Shown one piece after another: positions 22,993 to 35,300 of a DNA stretch of 64,000 bases. The notes under the pieces were generated by a model. The model was given only the letters and a program-made list of their open reading frames with translations, was not told the origin of the DNA and did no database searches. Source of the stretch: Apostichopus japonicus (Eukaryota > Echinodermata > Holothuroidea > Aspidochirotida > Stichopodidae); the NCBI RefSeq assembly GCF_037975245.1, contig NC_092566.1, positions 8,162,001 through 8,226,000 on the forward strand. The letters are read 5' to 3'. Position numbers and translations under genes: made by a program. How positions within the stretch are numbered: the stretch's first letter is position 1; each line of letters starts with the position of its first letter.

Positions 22993-23421
22993 TTATGCAA
23001 GATTCCAGGTGCGATTCTCGCTTTTAATTGGGTCAAGGTCTAGTCGTCGATATAAGTTTGCATACTTCGGCATCACAGATTGAGCATAGCGCCATCGCTC
23101 CAATTTAGTAGTAGTAGTAGCTTCCGTTTTAGAGGTAGTGGTATTGACATCAGTAGTAGTACGTGACAATTTAGATGTAGTACACTTCGAATTAGTAGTA
23201 GTACGGGACATTTTAGATATAGTACACTTCGAATTAGTAGTAGTACGGGACATTTTAGATGTAGTACACTTCGAAGTAGTAGTAGTACACTTCAAGTTAG
23301 TGGTGGTACATGTCACCGTGGTCCTTTTGGCGCTCCATAGATCGCAGGAAATTTGAGCTGTGCAAGTGACTTTCCCACGTTCGTTTCCATTGCAACGCTT
23401 GGCGAATTGATTACGTAACAC
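22993..23421 (-). repeat. 42-bp (14-codon) minisatellite with open frame, long copy
   Basis: A minus-strand open frame of 142 codons centres on repeats such as TTTNSKCTTSKMSR and ends in LERWRYAQS plus unique sequence. It is the same repeat as at 11060-11254, with more units. The product would be rich in Thr, Ser, Lys and Cys; no signal peptide or known domain. Most likely a non-coding minisatellite with a period divisible by three. Confidence 0.55.
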
Positions 23422-23529
23422 ACCGGCTAACGCTCCAAACTAATCACCTTGAAATGTGGAGAAGTGGGCAGTGGCCAAAATGAACGGCAGGTTTACTACA
23501 GGGCATATTTTCAAATGTTGAAATTCTGG

Positions 23530-23800
23530 TACAGAAAAATATTTGTCTCTAACAAAATATAAAAATTCTGTTACAGAAATTATATATATTCTACAGAATA
23601 AATTATATTCTATGCAAAAATATATTTGTATTGTGTGTACGGAAAATATATATATTCTCTAACATTCAAGCTCTATTCTGTGCGAAAAATATATTCTGTA
23701 TATACGAAAAATATATTCTGTATATACGAAATATATATATGCTAAACAAAGTACGGTGCTCTGTAAGTGCCAACTGAGCTTGTTCAGTAACTTCAGTGAA
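23530..23800. repeat. AT-rich inverted arm, left
   Basis: Repeats of ATATATTCTGTATATACGAAAAA type lead into a unique 60-bp segment (AAGTACGGTGCTCTGTAAGT and onward). The reverse complement is at 39158-39445, just outside the Kolobok-like copy. The two arms could be the termini of a fold-back element into which that copy inserted. Confidence 0.65.
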
Positions 23801-24393
23801 CAGCTTATTCATTATATTGCTGTTTTCTTCACATCCTCTTTCTTTCCGTTGATGTATTGTCATTGCAGTCATTGCCGAAGTGCAACAAAATAATTGAAAG
23901 ACTGTGGTTAGAGAAGAGCAAATAGTGGATTATATGCTAAGTCTTAGCCTAGTGTAGAAATAAGTATGTTGTTTAGAGTAGTCTAACGTTAACATCACAC
24001 TACCAACTATCCTACTTACGCGCTATATCTGGACGCCATGATTGCAGTACTGCTGTTATACGTATGTGATACGATATGTTAATGGGACTATTAAAGACCA
24101 ACTATGGAGACTTTTCGATGAACATAAAATCCCACCATTTTTCATGTATGTAATCCTTAACTGACTCCAATTACATTGCTGTAATTAACTTTACCAATTT
24201 CAGACGTTAAATACGGGAAAAATGGGACGAAAAGTCAGCTTCTATTTCAGACATTCCTGAAACATTCCTAAGACATCAGGTGACCATGTGACGTCAACGT
24301 TTGTATACCTCACTCACAACTATACATTTAGTTTGTAAAGTCGTATACTTGAGCTGCCAAAAACATCAACGATATTACTCCTTTTTCCTCAAA

Positions 24394-24573
24394 ACGCTAC
24401 AATTATGTGTTGTTGGAGGTTGCAGTTATACCCCCTCATCCAACAAAAGCATCAGCTTTTTTAGATTTCCGAGTAAAAGAACCGACGTAAAACGCCGCAG
24501 ACTTTGGATCAATTTTTTGAGATCCATGCGGAAAGATTTTTCAGCACCCGGAGTATCTCATGCCCATGAGTGA
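24394..24573 (+). pseudogene. THAP fragment of Kolobok-like copy C
   Basis: The frame reads CVVGGCSY and SFFRFPSKR, as in copy A, but the start Met codon has become Thr (TLQLCVV) and the frame stops soon after the shared KDFSAPGVSHAHE segment. A dead relic. Confidence 0.75.
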
Positions 24574-26180
24574 ACATGCATGACCATGCTTCTGTGTATG
24601 CTGCAAATGTCTCATTCCAGGGGCGTATCCAGGATTTTCCAATGGGGGGGGGGGGCGTCAGGCATGAATGATCGCCGTCCTGGGGGATGGGTCTAAGGAG
24701 AGGGGTGGACAATTTTTGCTTTCGAAGAAGGGCTGAAATGCAAAATGGTGCCATATGCATGGGCGGCGATCCGTACTTCCGAGTGGGCGGGGGGGGGGGG
24801 GGATATGACCTTGTTGACTATCAGAGCCTTATATACAGAGAGTTGCGACAACTGAAATTTGGGCGCCATTTTGGGGCCAAATGGGCAACATACAGTATGT
24901 GTGGGAATGGGCATTCAGGTGGATAGGGGAATTTTTCGATGGCATTGTAGAAATGTGAGCGGGATTCTGGGTTTTATTTTTGGCCTGCTCATGTTGTGGT
25001 GCTTTTATGCGCCGAGGCTGTGTAAGTAGGGCGTCGAGTGTCGAACGGGAGGGGGGGGGGGGGAGGGATTGGCTGCGCTCAAGTTCAAGGGGATGAGGTT
25101 GGCACATTTGGAAGTCCAAATTCAACAGTTGATATTCTGGTACGGTAAAATTGTATTATGACTGGTTATATATCATATTGTAACACATATTGCACAGTTG
25201 CGGAATAATGTACATTCTTCCATTGTTGCCATGGTAACCAAACAAAGCCTGTGATTGGTCAAAATTGGGATTAACTGTAACTTGAGCTAGCAATGGCTGA
25301 TGAAGTTGATATTTGGACATGTGACTGGTACTGACATGGTGCACAGAATCATGAAGCTAGGTCTTTGAAAATTGGTTGCTATGGTAACTAAATGGACCAA
25401 TCACATTTTGTCTGTGTTCCAGTCCCACAAAATTTAGAGCGCAGGGTTAAAGGTGACATGTGGGGCAGGGGAGGGGGATTGTTTCGGGGTATCACAATTG
25501 GTCTCGTCGGTCGGATATAAACAGCCACGTCGGGAAAAAAATGAATTAATCCCTCCCTCTCCTCCAGGATCAGAGAACGTGGTCGGTTCCTGGAGTACGC
25601 TGGCATCAGTCAGATGGGGGCCTGTAGGAGGGAAAAATTGATGCTGAATTTTATTCAGTGATAGGCCCCGCAACTTTAATATATATACCAGGAAACTAAC
25701 CTGTAGTTCTAGTGTGGAGGGGGGGGGGGGATTTTTAGTTGCACATTACCCAAAATAGCTATGAATACTGTACATTTAGATTGGAACACTCCCAGAACAG
25801 TATGACATTTAGGCAGGCATGGGGGGAGGGGGGTTGCCTCTACCCACCAGCCAGGTCGGTCAGAATAAATTCTCAGTGACAGACGTCTGGAAGATGAAAT
25901 TTGCTGCAGTTACTCTTCTGACCTTGGTTTTGAAAAAGAGGGGTGGGGTGGGCAGTTCTATAAGTGTTATACCGTGGCAGTTGGAAGAAGGTTCATAAGG
26001 CTTCATCACAGAAGCCTAGGCTGAATATTTCTCACTCAGCCACTGTCACAATGTGGGTATGACCTAATTTTATTTCAAATGTATGAAATACGAATAATTA
26101 ATTGCAGCTGACAGGACTTTACCACCATAATATGACCCAAACTGGGTGCTGTAAGGAATTTACACTAATCTGGAACTCAC

Positions 26181-26356
26181 ATCGCAAACATATGGTATAT
26201 GTGAGTAGGATATTTCAGCGTCATGAGAACTAAGCTGCTGCTGGAATTTGAAAAGATCTACTTCAGAATATTTTTGTGTGAGAGTCAGGCTTTTATCTAC
26301 GAATTTTATGTCTAATAACTTGAAAAAGCTGCATCTATATACTATAGGATCCAAAA
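26181..26356 (-). CDS. Candidate second exon in the P-like element
   Basis: An open stretch encoding segments such as KFVDKSLTLTQKYSEV and KFQQQLSSHD ends at a strong donor (GCGAT|GTGAGTTC, 26180-26175), the same nine-base context as the THAP exon's donor. Acceptor uncertain. No family assigned; it could be part of the element's protein or chance. Confidence 0.25.
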
Positions 26357-27383
26357 AGTCAGAAATTCTTCAAAATACCAATTGTGCCTCTATTACTAGG
26401 CATGGGCTTCTATTATTAATGGATAAGGTAATCGTGACCAGACAACACCCCCAGACAACCCCCCCCCCCAACAGAAGCATAAATATGTTGTCAGAAGTCG
26501 AAAATTAGAGTTGTTTTTTGAGGGGGGAATGCCGGGGGGTGGGGGAGTTGCCCGCCAACTACGGTAAAATGCTAGGCCTAGGCTCAGTCAAATTGAATTT
26601 CCTGGGTTATGTCCTCTTTTGCTTGGAACTGCCCGGTTGTAAGAATATGAATTAGGATCTGTATACCGTACCTATGTATGACATGGACAAACATGATTCC
26701 TGAGCCTAATTAGGCCTATGGTTTCCAGTTGACTCTGTTATTTTTACCTGCTATCCTCTAACAGGACACAATGTTCTAGGAAATATTTTTACGTAGCCTA
26801 CAGTGATATTTTAGTAACCTAATTTTTCAATATTATTTCATAGAAGATAGTGGAGTTCTGGACCAGTTCAATTCAAATCATCAAGTGCAAAGCAGAATGA
26901 TTAATCATTTCAATGGTCTGCCAGATCGCCACCCAAATTTTCATAAATAATAATCCAAACAAGCTCATGACTCAATGGAGCCAAGCAGTTTTTCATTAGG
27001 GGGCTAGGCTAGCCCTTGGTGCTTTGTATTGCACACTGTGCTTCGTAGATCCCCGATTTGTCTTGCCACGCTGGAGCCTTCAATTTAAGGAATATACTCA
27101 CTAAACTTTGCAGAGATATTTTTATGCACCTTATAACAAATCTCATCCCAACATCCCAACTTTCTTGATCAGAACTTGTTAAAAATAGACCATTTTCATG
27201 CCTGAAATTTATGCTCTGTTTTCAGTGTTGTTAACTATGTGTGTATGTACACTGCACAGTGCACCATACATAGTGGTAAGAACTGTGTGGTGTGACCCAC
27301 AGTCCTGGTTATGGACTAGGCTAGGCCTAGTGATACGAATCTTAGTTCACTGTACTAGGCCTAGGCCTAGGTGAAGTACTCAC

Positions 27384-27536
27384 ATCGCAAAGTTTGTGAT
27401 TGGAGTTCGCCTTCCAGTGAAGCCTGTTTACTTTCGCCTCCCATGTTTTCCTCCGATCTGGGTTTGTTGGGAATCTGAACAGCTTTGACCCATTTTCGGG
27501 ACGATTCGAACAGCCCCACGCTGAACAGCCAGGCAT
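27384..27536 (-). CDS. THAP-domain first exon of the P-like element
   Basis: ATG at 27536, 51 codons, phase 0 end at the donor GAT|GTGAGTAC (27383-27378). The protein shows MPGCSAWGCSNRPENGSK, then LFRFPTNPDRRKTW and HKLCD: C-x4-C, the conserved FRFP and Trp, and the third zinc cysteine immediately before the splice site, so the His would come from the next exon. THAP fingers give sequence-specific DNA binding, here presumably to the element's own ends about 150 bp away. The downstream exons are not identified. Confidence 0.75.
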
Positions 27537-29783
27537 TCTGTGATGGCAGCGCAGATGTTGACTGCTCGAACGTACGTTGTTGTCGATCGCCAGAATTAGT
27601 TGGGCCCAAAATGGTGCCATGAGGTCACGTGATCGAAAATTCCCGGACCCGAGTTGTCGCAACTCTCTGTATATAAGGCTCTGGTTAACTATCTAAGCGT
27701 AGCGCCACCATGAGTTGGCGCGAAGCGTACAAGAAAATTTTGGGATTTACAAACCCTCTAGATGGCCGGAAACGGCACTTCCCGAGGTTTCCAAGCGGCA
27801 TGTACCCAACTTTAAAATAGGGATGTCATGTCCGAAATATCTCATAATCAGGATCCAAAATACTTTTTTTAAAATTTCGGGTGTTATTTTGGGAAAATTG
27901 CCCCTGTCAATCTTGTTTCAGGCGCAACGTTAGAATGTTCGAGAGCTCTTTTATATTATTCGATGAAGAAAATGGCCTCATGCAGGCTAGTATAGGCCTA
28001 TACACATGCAATACACAATTACACATAGGTACATTCCTAGGTACCGATTGCTAGGGCATCCAGGTGAAACGTGTATTAAGCATTACCCTGGTAACATGAG
28101 ATTCTCAGCTGTTCGAGGGAACATGTACGTGTGTAGGCCTACTATAGGGCCTATATGAATATTATGAGGTTGCATATATGTACTATATCAATACCGTGGG
28201 CGCAATAATACATTTTGTTGTTATAGGGCCAATGAAGCCTACAGTCAACTATTCTTGCTTTATAAAGACGCTTTATTTGAAAAGATCGCACTGCGTTTAT
28301 GGTAGGCGAGAATTGAAGCTAAAAAAGAGCCGTACATTAACGATGATGCATAAATGTAGGCATGAAAATATTCTTATCCCTGGCATTTGGTGGGGGGATA
28401 TGGTGTATTACATCCCTTCCACCCATTTTCATGGGGGATATATCCCCCCTTCCCCCAGGATCGCCGCCCATGGCCATATGTGATCCATTTTTCGACCTTA
28501 ATAATAAGCAACATTTCCAGTAAATATGGACACAAAATGCACAATTTAGTATGGCTGGCATGTCACTTAGTGTTTATAGTGATAATACAAACACAATTAC
28601 CATCTATGTTTCTAAAACTATTATGCCGCCGAACTTCACCAGAACCTTTTTTTGGCAAACAAAAAATAAAGCATACGGGAGGGGGGGGGGGGGGTTGAGC
28701 GATCACCGACATCGCACATAAAAGTCGTCATCAATTTTTTTTTTTTTGCTAATCTTTTTTTTTTGGTGACGGCCAATAGGGGGGGGGGCGCGCGCCTGTT
28801 GCGCCCCCTGGATACGCCCCTGCATTCTGTGAAAATTATATACTGTCGATAGCTGTGTCGGACCATGGTCGGACATAGCTAATGTGAAATTGACCGTAAA
28901 CACGCCCTGGACGTCCTTACATGTAACATTATATCACGCAGATGACAGTAATATATTTACTGTAAGAGATGACCGTATATATATACCGTGCCAAGGGTAT
29001 AGCATTGTTAGTACATGTACGGTAGTTAGTTACAACTCTCGCCGGCGTTGGCTCACAGCATGTGTAAATAGCCATGTTAGGATTTATCTATTTCATTTGT
29101 TGTATTCCAGTATCGTGAGTTCGTGATACATGTGTAATATTGTCCGTTCTGTTTATTCCGATACCTGCATGTTCCAAGGAGTTGAATAAAAGCGGTAGTA
29201 TGTAGCGATCGGACGTTTTATTTCGTTAGTGACTGTCTTGTGATTGTGGGATGTTACTGGTCAAGGCCTGTTTCAACTAGACCTATATGGAATTACACAG
29301 AGTCACGGTAGTTTTTCGCCCAGGATTGAACAAGAAACGTGGATTAGGATATTCACTGCTAAATTTGTTTATTGACAGGATACTTTTTCTGTGTTTGTAC
29401 TTTTGGATATTAAAACGAGTAAGTACTACGAAAGTATATTGTACCGTACGGACCTATTGACGCTACGCTATGTAAAAGATGCCTCCATTTGAGTGGAAAT
29501 TTTGCTAATAAAATAAGCAATTTAACTAAAATTTCTGCTTATAATTGTCTTAAAACTTGTTGTTAACCTTCATGTGTTCTTGTTTTAAGCTAACAGCTTT
29601 TCAAACGCTCGAAATTGGAAGTCAAAAACAGTACAATTGTTCGCTATCTGTGTACAAACAGTACCTATATAAGCGTTTGATTTTCGCGGTATGCCAACTT
29701 TGACGTCACACGGTGACCAGAGGCTCCTTTGGGTCAATCTCTGTTTTCAGACATTCCAGAGGTTCATGTCACGTGACTACCCA

Positions 29784-30015
29784 GCATGCTGGTGTGAGCT
29801 ATTGTTACAGTGCGGCGTCTATCACTCTATCACTCTATCATTCTATCACTCTATCCGTCAACAATTGGTAAAACCGCTCCCACTCGCACAGTGTTTGATG
29901 GAATTTCATGAAACTTGGACACAAGGACCATTAGGTATAGGTCCATCAAAGATGGTCCGAAATTTGGGGTCAAAGGTCACCTGTGGGCCGTAATGGGCCA
30001 TTTTGTTTTCCTACA
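29784..30015. repeat. Left part of the second insertion block, with CTATCACT microsatellite
   Basis: Starts where Kolobok-like homology stops. Contains CTATCACT-type repeats at 29818-29856, then a segment (CACAGTGTTTGATGGAATTT ... TTTGGGGTCAAAGGTCACC) continuing after the BEL insertion at 38001-38260. The style matches the AGGTCA-rich minisatellites of marine invertebrates. Confidence 0.6.
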
Positions 30016-30020
30016 GATTC

Positions 30021-30671
30021 TGTACCGGTCGTGGCAAGACGCAAAAAGACGGATGGTTTCGTACAAGAAGTAAAAGTCACCGCAATTTATTGGCTCCGCA
30101 CTCGTTTATGACTATAACTCCCGTAAAACTATCGAAAATACAAAAATAGAAAACTTACAGTACTAAATACAACATTTTTATAATTTGTTTTTTGACATAA
30201 ATAAAACTACACAAATTTCACTATTGCACAAACATGAACCATCAAATACATGAAGAAAGCATTTAACTTATAATATATAAACACCAAAATACCTCTTTAG
30301 CCCTTTAATGTCTAGAACTTCCAGCAACCACTATCACCAACTGCTTACGTGGCATTACTTTCCATTGGCTTCGCATGGATCTCAGATCTTAATATATGAT
30401 TTATGTGTTCTGGCTAAACGCAACCAATGCCAGTCGTCCCTTTTCCGTGTGCGCCCAATATATATCAAAGGACATTGAAAAGGACTTATTTACATAACAT
30501 AAATCACGAGGGTTCAACAAGCCAATCAGGCAAGGTACTCGTTTAAACATGAGCAAATAATTATGCAGCTGAATCTTAACAATTTGAGGTATGGTCAAAA
30601 CAAAGTTACCAAATGTTATATAACACACAACAATACGAAAAACGAAAAAACGCAAAATACATTTCACTACA
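30021..30671 (-). repeat. 3' LTR of BEL/Pao element
   Basis: Identical in length to the other LTR; by eye the only difference is C versus T around 30538 (GGTACTCG here, GGTATTCG in the 5' LTR). One change in 651 bp implies insertion in the very recent past. Confidence 0.95.
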
Positions 30672-30761
30672 TGGCCCCTCAAAATGAGAAATCATTTTAT
30701 ACGCCAAACACTTAACATGCTACACAGTACATAAATGCTTAGTATACAATCGTAGAGTGGA

Positions 30762-32306
30762 CTATGGCCCCTCATGACTACTCTCCTCTGAAGCCTTAAC
30801 TAATACTATCAATTTATGAATTGGTCTATCAAGAACATTAACAGGACCTTGACGTTTACCCTTATTATCAATGTGAGAAGCTAACCTAAGTTTCACCTTA
30901 CGAACATATTTGTCACTACCTTCAATTGTCTCTTGTACTCTAGCCATGGGCCACCTATTTCTTGGCTTGTCAATATCCTTAATTAAAACTATGTCCCCAA
31001 CCTCTATGTTGACAGATGGCGAACACCACTTTTGCCTGACCTGAAGATTTTGAAGGTATTCCTTCCTCCATCTGGACCAAAATACATTTAATAAATATTG
31101 TACTCTACGCCATCGCTTTCTAGAATACATATCTGCAGAGTCGAACTGACCTGGAGGTGGAAGAAGTATCTTCGACTTCAAAGTAATTACATGATTAGGA
31201 GTTAACGGCTCTAATGACAATGGATCATACAGAGTTTCTGTAGTCAATGGACGGCTATTAATAATAGAAGTGGTTTCATACATAAATGTCCTAAGAGACT
31301 CATCATCAAGTTGAGTCCCTAACTTGTGTAGCATAGAATCCAAAATACAACGAACCGTTTTAATCTGTCGTTCCCAGACACCACCCATATGACTAGCTTG
31401 TGGAACATTAAACTTAAATTCAATATAATCACAACCCAGCTCGACCAAGCTTTTACTTACAACACCTTGGTTCATTTCCTTTAATGCAGCTAACAACTCG
31501 TTATTTGCCCCTACGAAATTAGTGCCCTGATCACAACGCAATTGTCTTACAGGGCCACGTATAGCTTGAAAGCGTCGTAATGCATTCAAAAAAGAGTCGG
31601 TGGTCAATGAATTAGCTACCTCTAGGTGTACCGCCCTTGAGGCCATACACGTAAATAACACGCCATACCTCTTCAACTCCTTACGACCTTCCTTTACAAG
31701 CCAGGGACCAAAACAATCTACACCGCAATATGTAAAGGGTGGACTAGACTCCACTCGATCAACTGGTAAGTCTGACATTTTCTGTTGACCCAAACTACCA
31801 CGAAGCCGTCTACAAGTAACACATTTGTATATCACTTTACCAATTAAAGAACTACCACCAATGATCCAATAACCATTTGCCCTAATTTCGTTTGAAGTTA
31901 AAACTCTACCCTGGTGGGCAACTAACTCATGAAAATGTCTCACAAGAAGCTCTGCAACATGGCATAACTTAGGAATAATTACAGGATGCTTCACCTTAAA
32001 CTCGATGCTAGATTTAGATATACGACCACCAACACGAATAACACCATTTTCATCCAAAAATGGATCTAGAGCATAGAGTGGACTGCCTTTCTTCAAGCAT
32101 TGTACTGGATCACTACTTAATGTACGAAGGATTTGAAGCTCTTCCTTAAATGCATAGAACTGAACTATTTGCAGTATTTCAATCTCGGCTTCAAACAAAG
32201 AATCTACATTAAGTTCCCTAACCGGAAGGAAGGTTTTACTAGCCTTAGCCTTAAGCATAGCCTTTAGCCAAAGGCATAATGCAATAGCCTTCCTTGCTTT
32301 AACCAA
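30762..32306 (-). CDS. BEL/Pao integrase region (ORF2, 514 codons)
   Basis: Inserts element cDNA into chromosomes. An N-terminal zinc-binding-like region (His/Cys pairs, HFHELVAHQGR then CVTCRRLRG) precedes the integrase core with Asp197 (GVDCFGPW), Asp259 (CDQGTNF) and Glu312 (GVWERQIK). The C-terminal part (RKRWRRVQYLLNVFWSRWRK ... GDIVLIKD) is the DUF5641-type tail usual in this family. ORF2 overlaps ORF1 by 43 nt in another frame. BEL/Pao pol is normally one frame, so a single indel near 32300 most likely separated them; programmed frameshifting is the alternative. The stop is followed by a GAGGGGCCA tract. Confidence 0.9.
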   Translation of the reverse strand: MVKARKAIALCLWLKAMLKAKASKTFLPVRELNVDSLFEAEIEILQIVQFYAFKEELQILRTLSSDPVQCLKKGSPLYALDPFLDENGVIRVGGRISKSSIEFKVKHPVIIPKLCHVAELLVRHFHELVAHQGRVLTSNEIRANGYWIIGGSSLIGKVIYKCVTCRRLRGSLGQQKMSDLPVDRVESSPPFTYCGVDCFGPWLVKEGRKELKRYGVLFTCMASRAVHLEVANSLTTDSFLNALRRFQAIRGPVRQLRCDQGTNFVGANNELLAALKEMNQGVVSKSLVELGCDYIEFKFNVPQASHMGGVWERQIKTVRCILDSMLHKLGTQLDDESLRTFMYETTSIINSRPLTTETLYDPLSLEPLTPNHVITLKSKILLPPPGQFDSADMYSRKRWRRVQYLLNVFWSRWRKEYLQNLQVRQKWCSPSVNIEVGDIVLIKDIDKPRNRWPMARVQETIEGSDKYVRKVKLRLASHIDNKGKRQGPVNVLDRPIHKLIVLVKASEESSHEGP

Positions 32307-35300
32307 CTCGAAAAGGAGCTTAAACGATCTACTTCCAAATGATTAGAGCATTTGACACTGGAAAATGCTACCTGGCAACATTTAACCTCTGGGTCATGAT
32401 CAAAGACCTCAAGGTTTGTAACATGCTTAACCAGTGGGAGTTGACTTTGCCATAACATCTCTGGCCCTCTAAACCAGCTTGATGTCCTTAATTCATCAAC
32501 TGTAAGTCCACGAGAGGCACAGTCACTGGGATTTTCAAACCCTTTAATAAAATGCCATTGGCTACTACTACTCATTTCATGAATCTGTTGCACCCTATTT
32601 GCCACAAACACATGAAATCTTTTGACATCATTATTGATATACCCAAGGACTACCTGACTATCAGACCAGAAATATTCATTGATAAAATTGTACTCCAACT
32701 CTTGTTTCAACAAGGCACTCATTTTTACCGACAATACAGCTGCAGTCAGCTCTAGGCGTGGTACTGTAACAGGCCTACGGGGAACAACCCTAGACTTTCC
32801 AAGAACAAAGCTACAATGAACTTTACCTTCACGATTAGTCATGCGCAGGTAAGAACAGTAACCATACCCAATGGTGCTAGCATCACAGAAATGATGCAGT
32901 TCTGTCTTTGTAACGGTGCCAAGTTCAACAGGCTTAAAACACCTATCAATTCTGATGGTTTCTAACTTAGATAAACCCATCCTCCACTTTTCCCACTTAC
33001 TATGTAGCTCATCTGGCAAGGGACTATCCCAATCTAAATGATCATAACATAATTGCTGTAAGATTTGCTTTCCTGGAAGCACAACTGGAGCTATAAACCC
33101 AAACGGGTCATACACCGAAGCAATCGTAGAAAGGATACCACGCCGTGTCAAAGGGCTATCACTAAGTGTTATCTTAAATTGAAATTCATCTGATTCAATA
33201 CACCATTGTACTCCAAGAACCCGATCCAAATGAGTTGCGTTTGAGGAGAGATCTAAATGCCCAGAAGCAACCGCAAGATCTTCCTCAGGAATTGATTGCA
33301 ACACAGCCTTAGAATTACACTTAATTTTGGTGAAGTTAACGCCGCCCTTATGTAGCATTTGTTTCGTTCGAGAAATAAGGTCTACAGCTCTATTAACTGT
33401 ATCAACAGATTGAAGACCATCATCCACATAAAAACTTCGATTCACAAAACCTGCTACATCCTCCCCGAATTTAGAACCATAGTCTAATGCAATTTGTTTT
33501 AGGCCAAAATTTGCACACCCTTGAGATGATCCTGCTCCAAACAAATGTACAGTCATACGATATTCCATAGGGTCACCGTTAAAATTACCCTCACTCCACC
33601 AAAGGAATCTTAGAAGATTACGCTGTTCAGGATTAACCTTAAACTGATAGAACATTGATTCTATATCTCCTGCAAATGCAATTCTTTCTTGACGAAAACG
33701 ACAGAGAACACCAAGTAGATCGTTGGTCAAATTAGGACCAGTAAGTAATTGATCATTTAAGGAAATTCCTTTGAATTTTGCACTGCAATCAAATACGACA
33801 CGTATCTTTCCTGGTTTCTTAGGGTGATATACTCCGTGATGAGGAATATAGTTTACCTGATCAGCATTTAGCTCAGAAGTAGGAACTAATTCAGCATACC
33901 CCTTGTCAATAATGTCTTGCATAAAGGTAACATAATCCTTAGCATAAGTATTACTACGCTCCATTTTCTTTCTTAATTGATTCAAACGATAGAGAGCCAT
34001 ACATTTATTATTTGGAAAAACCTGAGACAATTTCATGGGTAATGGCAGTTGATAATGACCATCACTTAACTGGCATACTCCCTCCTTAAGGATGTTAAGA
34101 AATTTCTTATCTTCTCTTGAATAAGCACTTTCAAAATTTCGTTCATTAAATTCCAATTCCATTAACCCTGCCACCTGAGTTGGTTCAACCTCCCTAACAT
34201 TACATTTGAAACAAATCTTAGCCCCATCACGTGGTAGAATACTGTCAAATTCAGAAGTGGGGCGAGGAGTCACAATAAAGTGGCTAACTCCAACAGGATC
34301 GCACTTATCCACAGACAATTCTCGAGGGTTAATTATGCCAACAATACCCCAACCCAAGTTGGTTCTTTCAGCATACGGACCATTATCAGGAGGAGAGATA
34401 ACCTCAATAGGCATTAATGCTTTAGGGCAATTATAGCCTATCAACAATCCTATCTCACACTGTTCTAACGGCATAAGATGATTGGCTATTCGCTTCAAAT
34501 GTGGCCACTGCCTGGCAGTTCCCGGAGTGGGAATATGAGATCTATTGGCTGGTATAGAACAACGTGTATACGAAACAGGCAAGGGAACTTTGGTACCTTC
34601 CCTATGCCCTCTAACAGACAAGCCACCAATCCTACTACTGTCTACCAATTGATTCTTAGATGACAAAGTGGACAGACTCAACAACGTCTTTGAACCTTCC
34701 ACGTTCAGCAGCTCACAGGTCTTATCAGTAATAAATGTACTATCTGACTGAGTGTCTAAAAGGGCATACACAAGGACTTCTCTTTGCGGAGCATCCACAT
34801 GAGAAACATATACAGGAAGGATGAGAGAATTCATTGTTATGTCCCTTAACCCACTTACATGACTCAATCCTGTGTTAATTGCTTCTGTTTGAATTCCAAT
34901 TGACTTACTGGAACTACAAACAGTTTTACCTATGTGAGAAACAATGTCACCGTGAAGTGCTGTAGGATGAGACCTCGAACAAATATTACATACGAGACGA
35001 TTGCGACAGAATTTTGATATATGGCCTTGACGTAGGCATCCATAGCACAAGTTTTTGGTTTTTACAAATATCTTACGATCTTCGACCGTTTTAGCAAGAA
35101 ACTTATAACAACAGTCAAGTCGGTGATCACCTTCACAAATTAGGCATTTATACCTATGGGCATTGAGTTTTGTACTTGAATTGTCAAACCCTGTTTCGAC
35201 TACAAAGTTACTAGCACCCCTTGTGCCTCTTGACCCCTTGCCCTTCTGGCTAGAAACTATTAAAGGATTACATGCAATATCAGCTTCCTTGGCGATAAAC

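Larger units (their letters stand above)
24822..27683 (-). mobile_element. P-like element with 32-bp perfect TIRs and a THAP exon
   Basis: Left end CAGAGCCTTATATACAGAGA continues into a 32-bp inverted repeat that is perfect at the right end (27652-27683). Flanks GTTGACTAT and GTTAACTAT are an 8-9-bp duplication with one mismatch; the relative at 4829-4845 has the unbroken site. A THAP exon reads inward from the right end (27536-27384). Perfect long TIRs, this duplication length and THAP suggest the P superfamily. No transposase core is evident in 24860-27380, so it seems non-autonomous or too diverged to read. Confidence 0.78.
24618..28822. mobile_element. CAGGGGCGTATCCAGG element, 5-bp TSD, carrying a P-like insertion
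   Basis: Same termini and interior as 4629-5983, with CATTC repeated at 24613-24617 and 28823-28827. Kolobok-like copy A has one CATTC at the matching place (8529-8533 on the other strand), proving a 5-bp duplication. The element is split at 24822-27683 by a THAP-bearing element. Confidence 0.92.

Noticed and set aside
26841-26949. Short plus-strand open stretch after an ATTTCATAG acceptor (35 codons) inside the P-like element
   Set aside because: It is opposite to the THAP exon, has no partner exon in phase, and is short enough to be chance.
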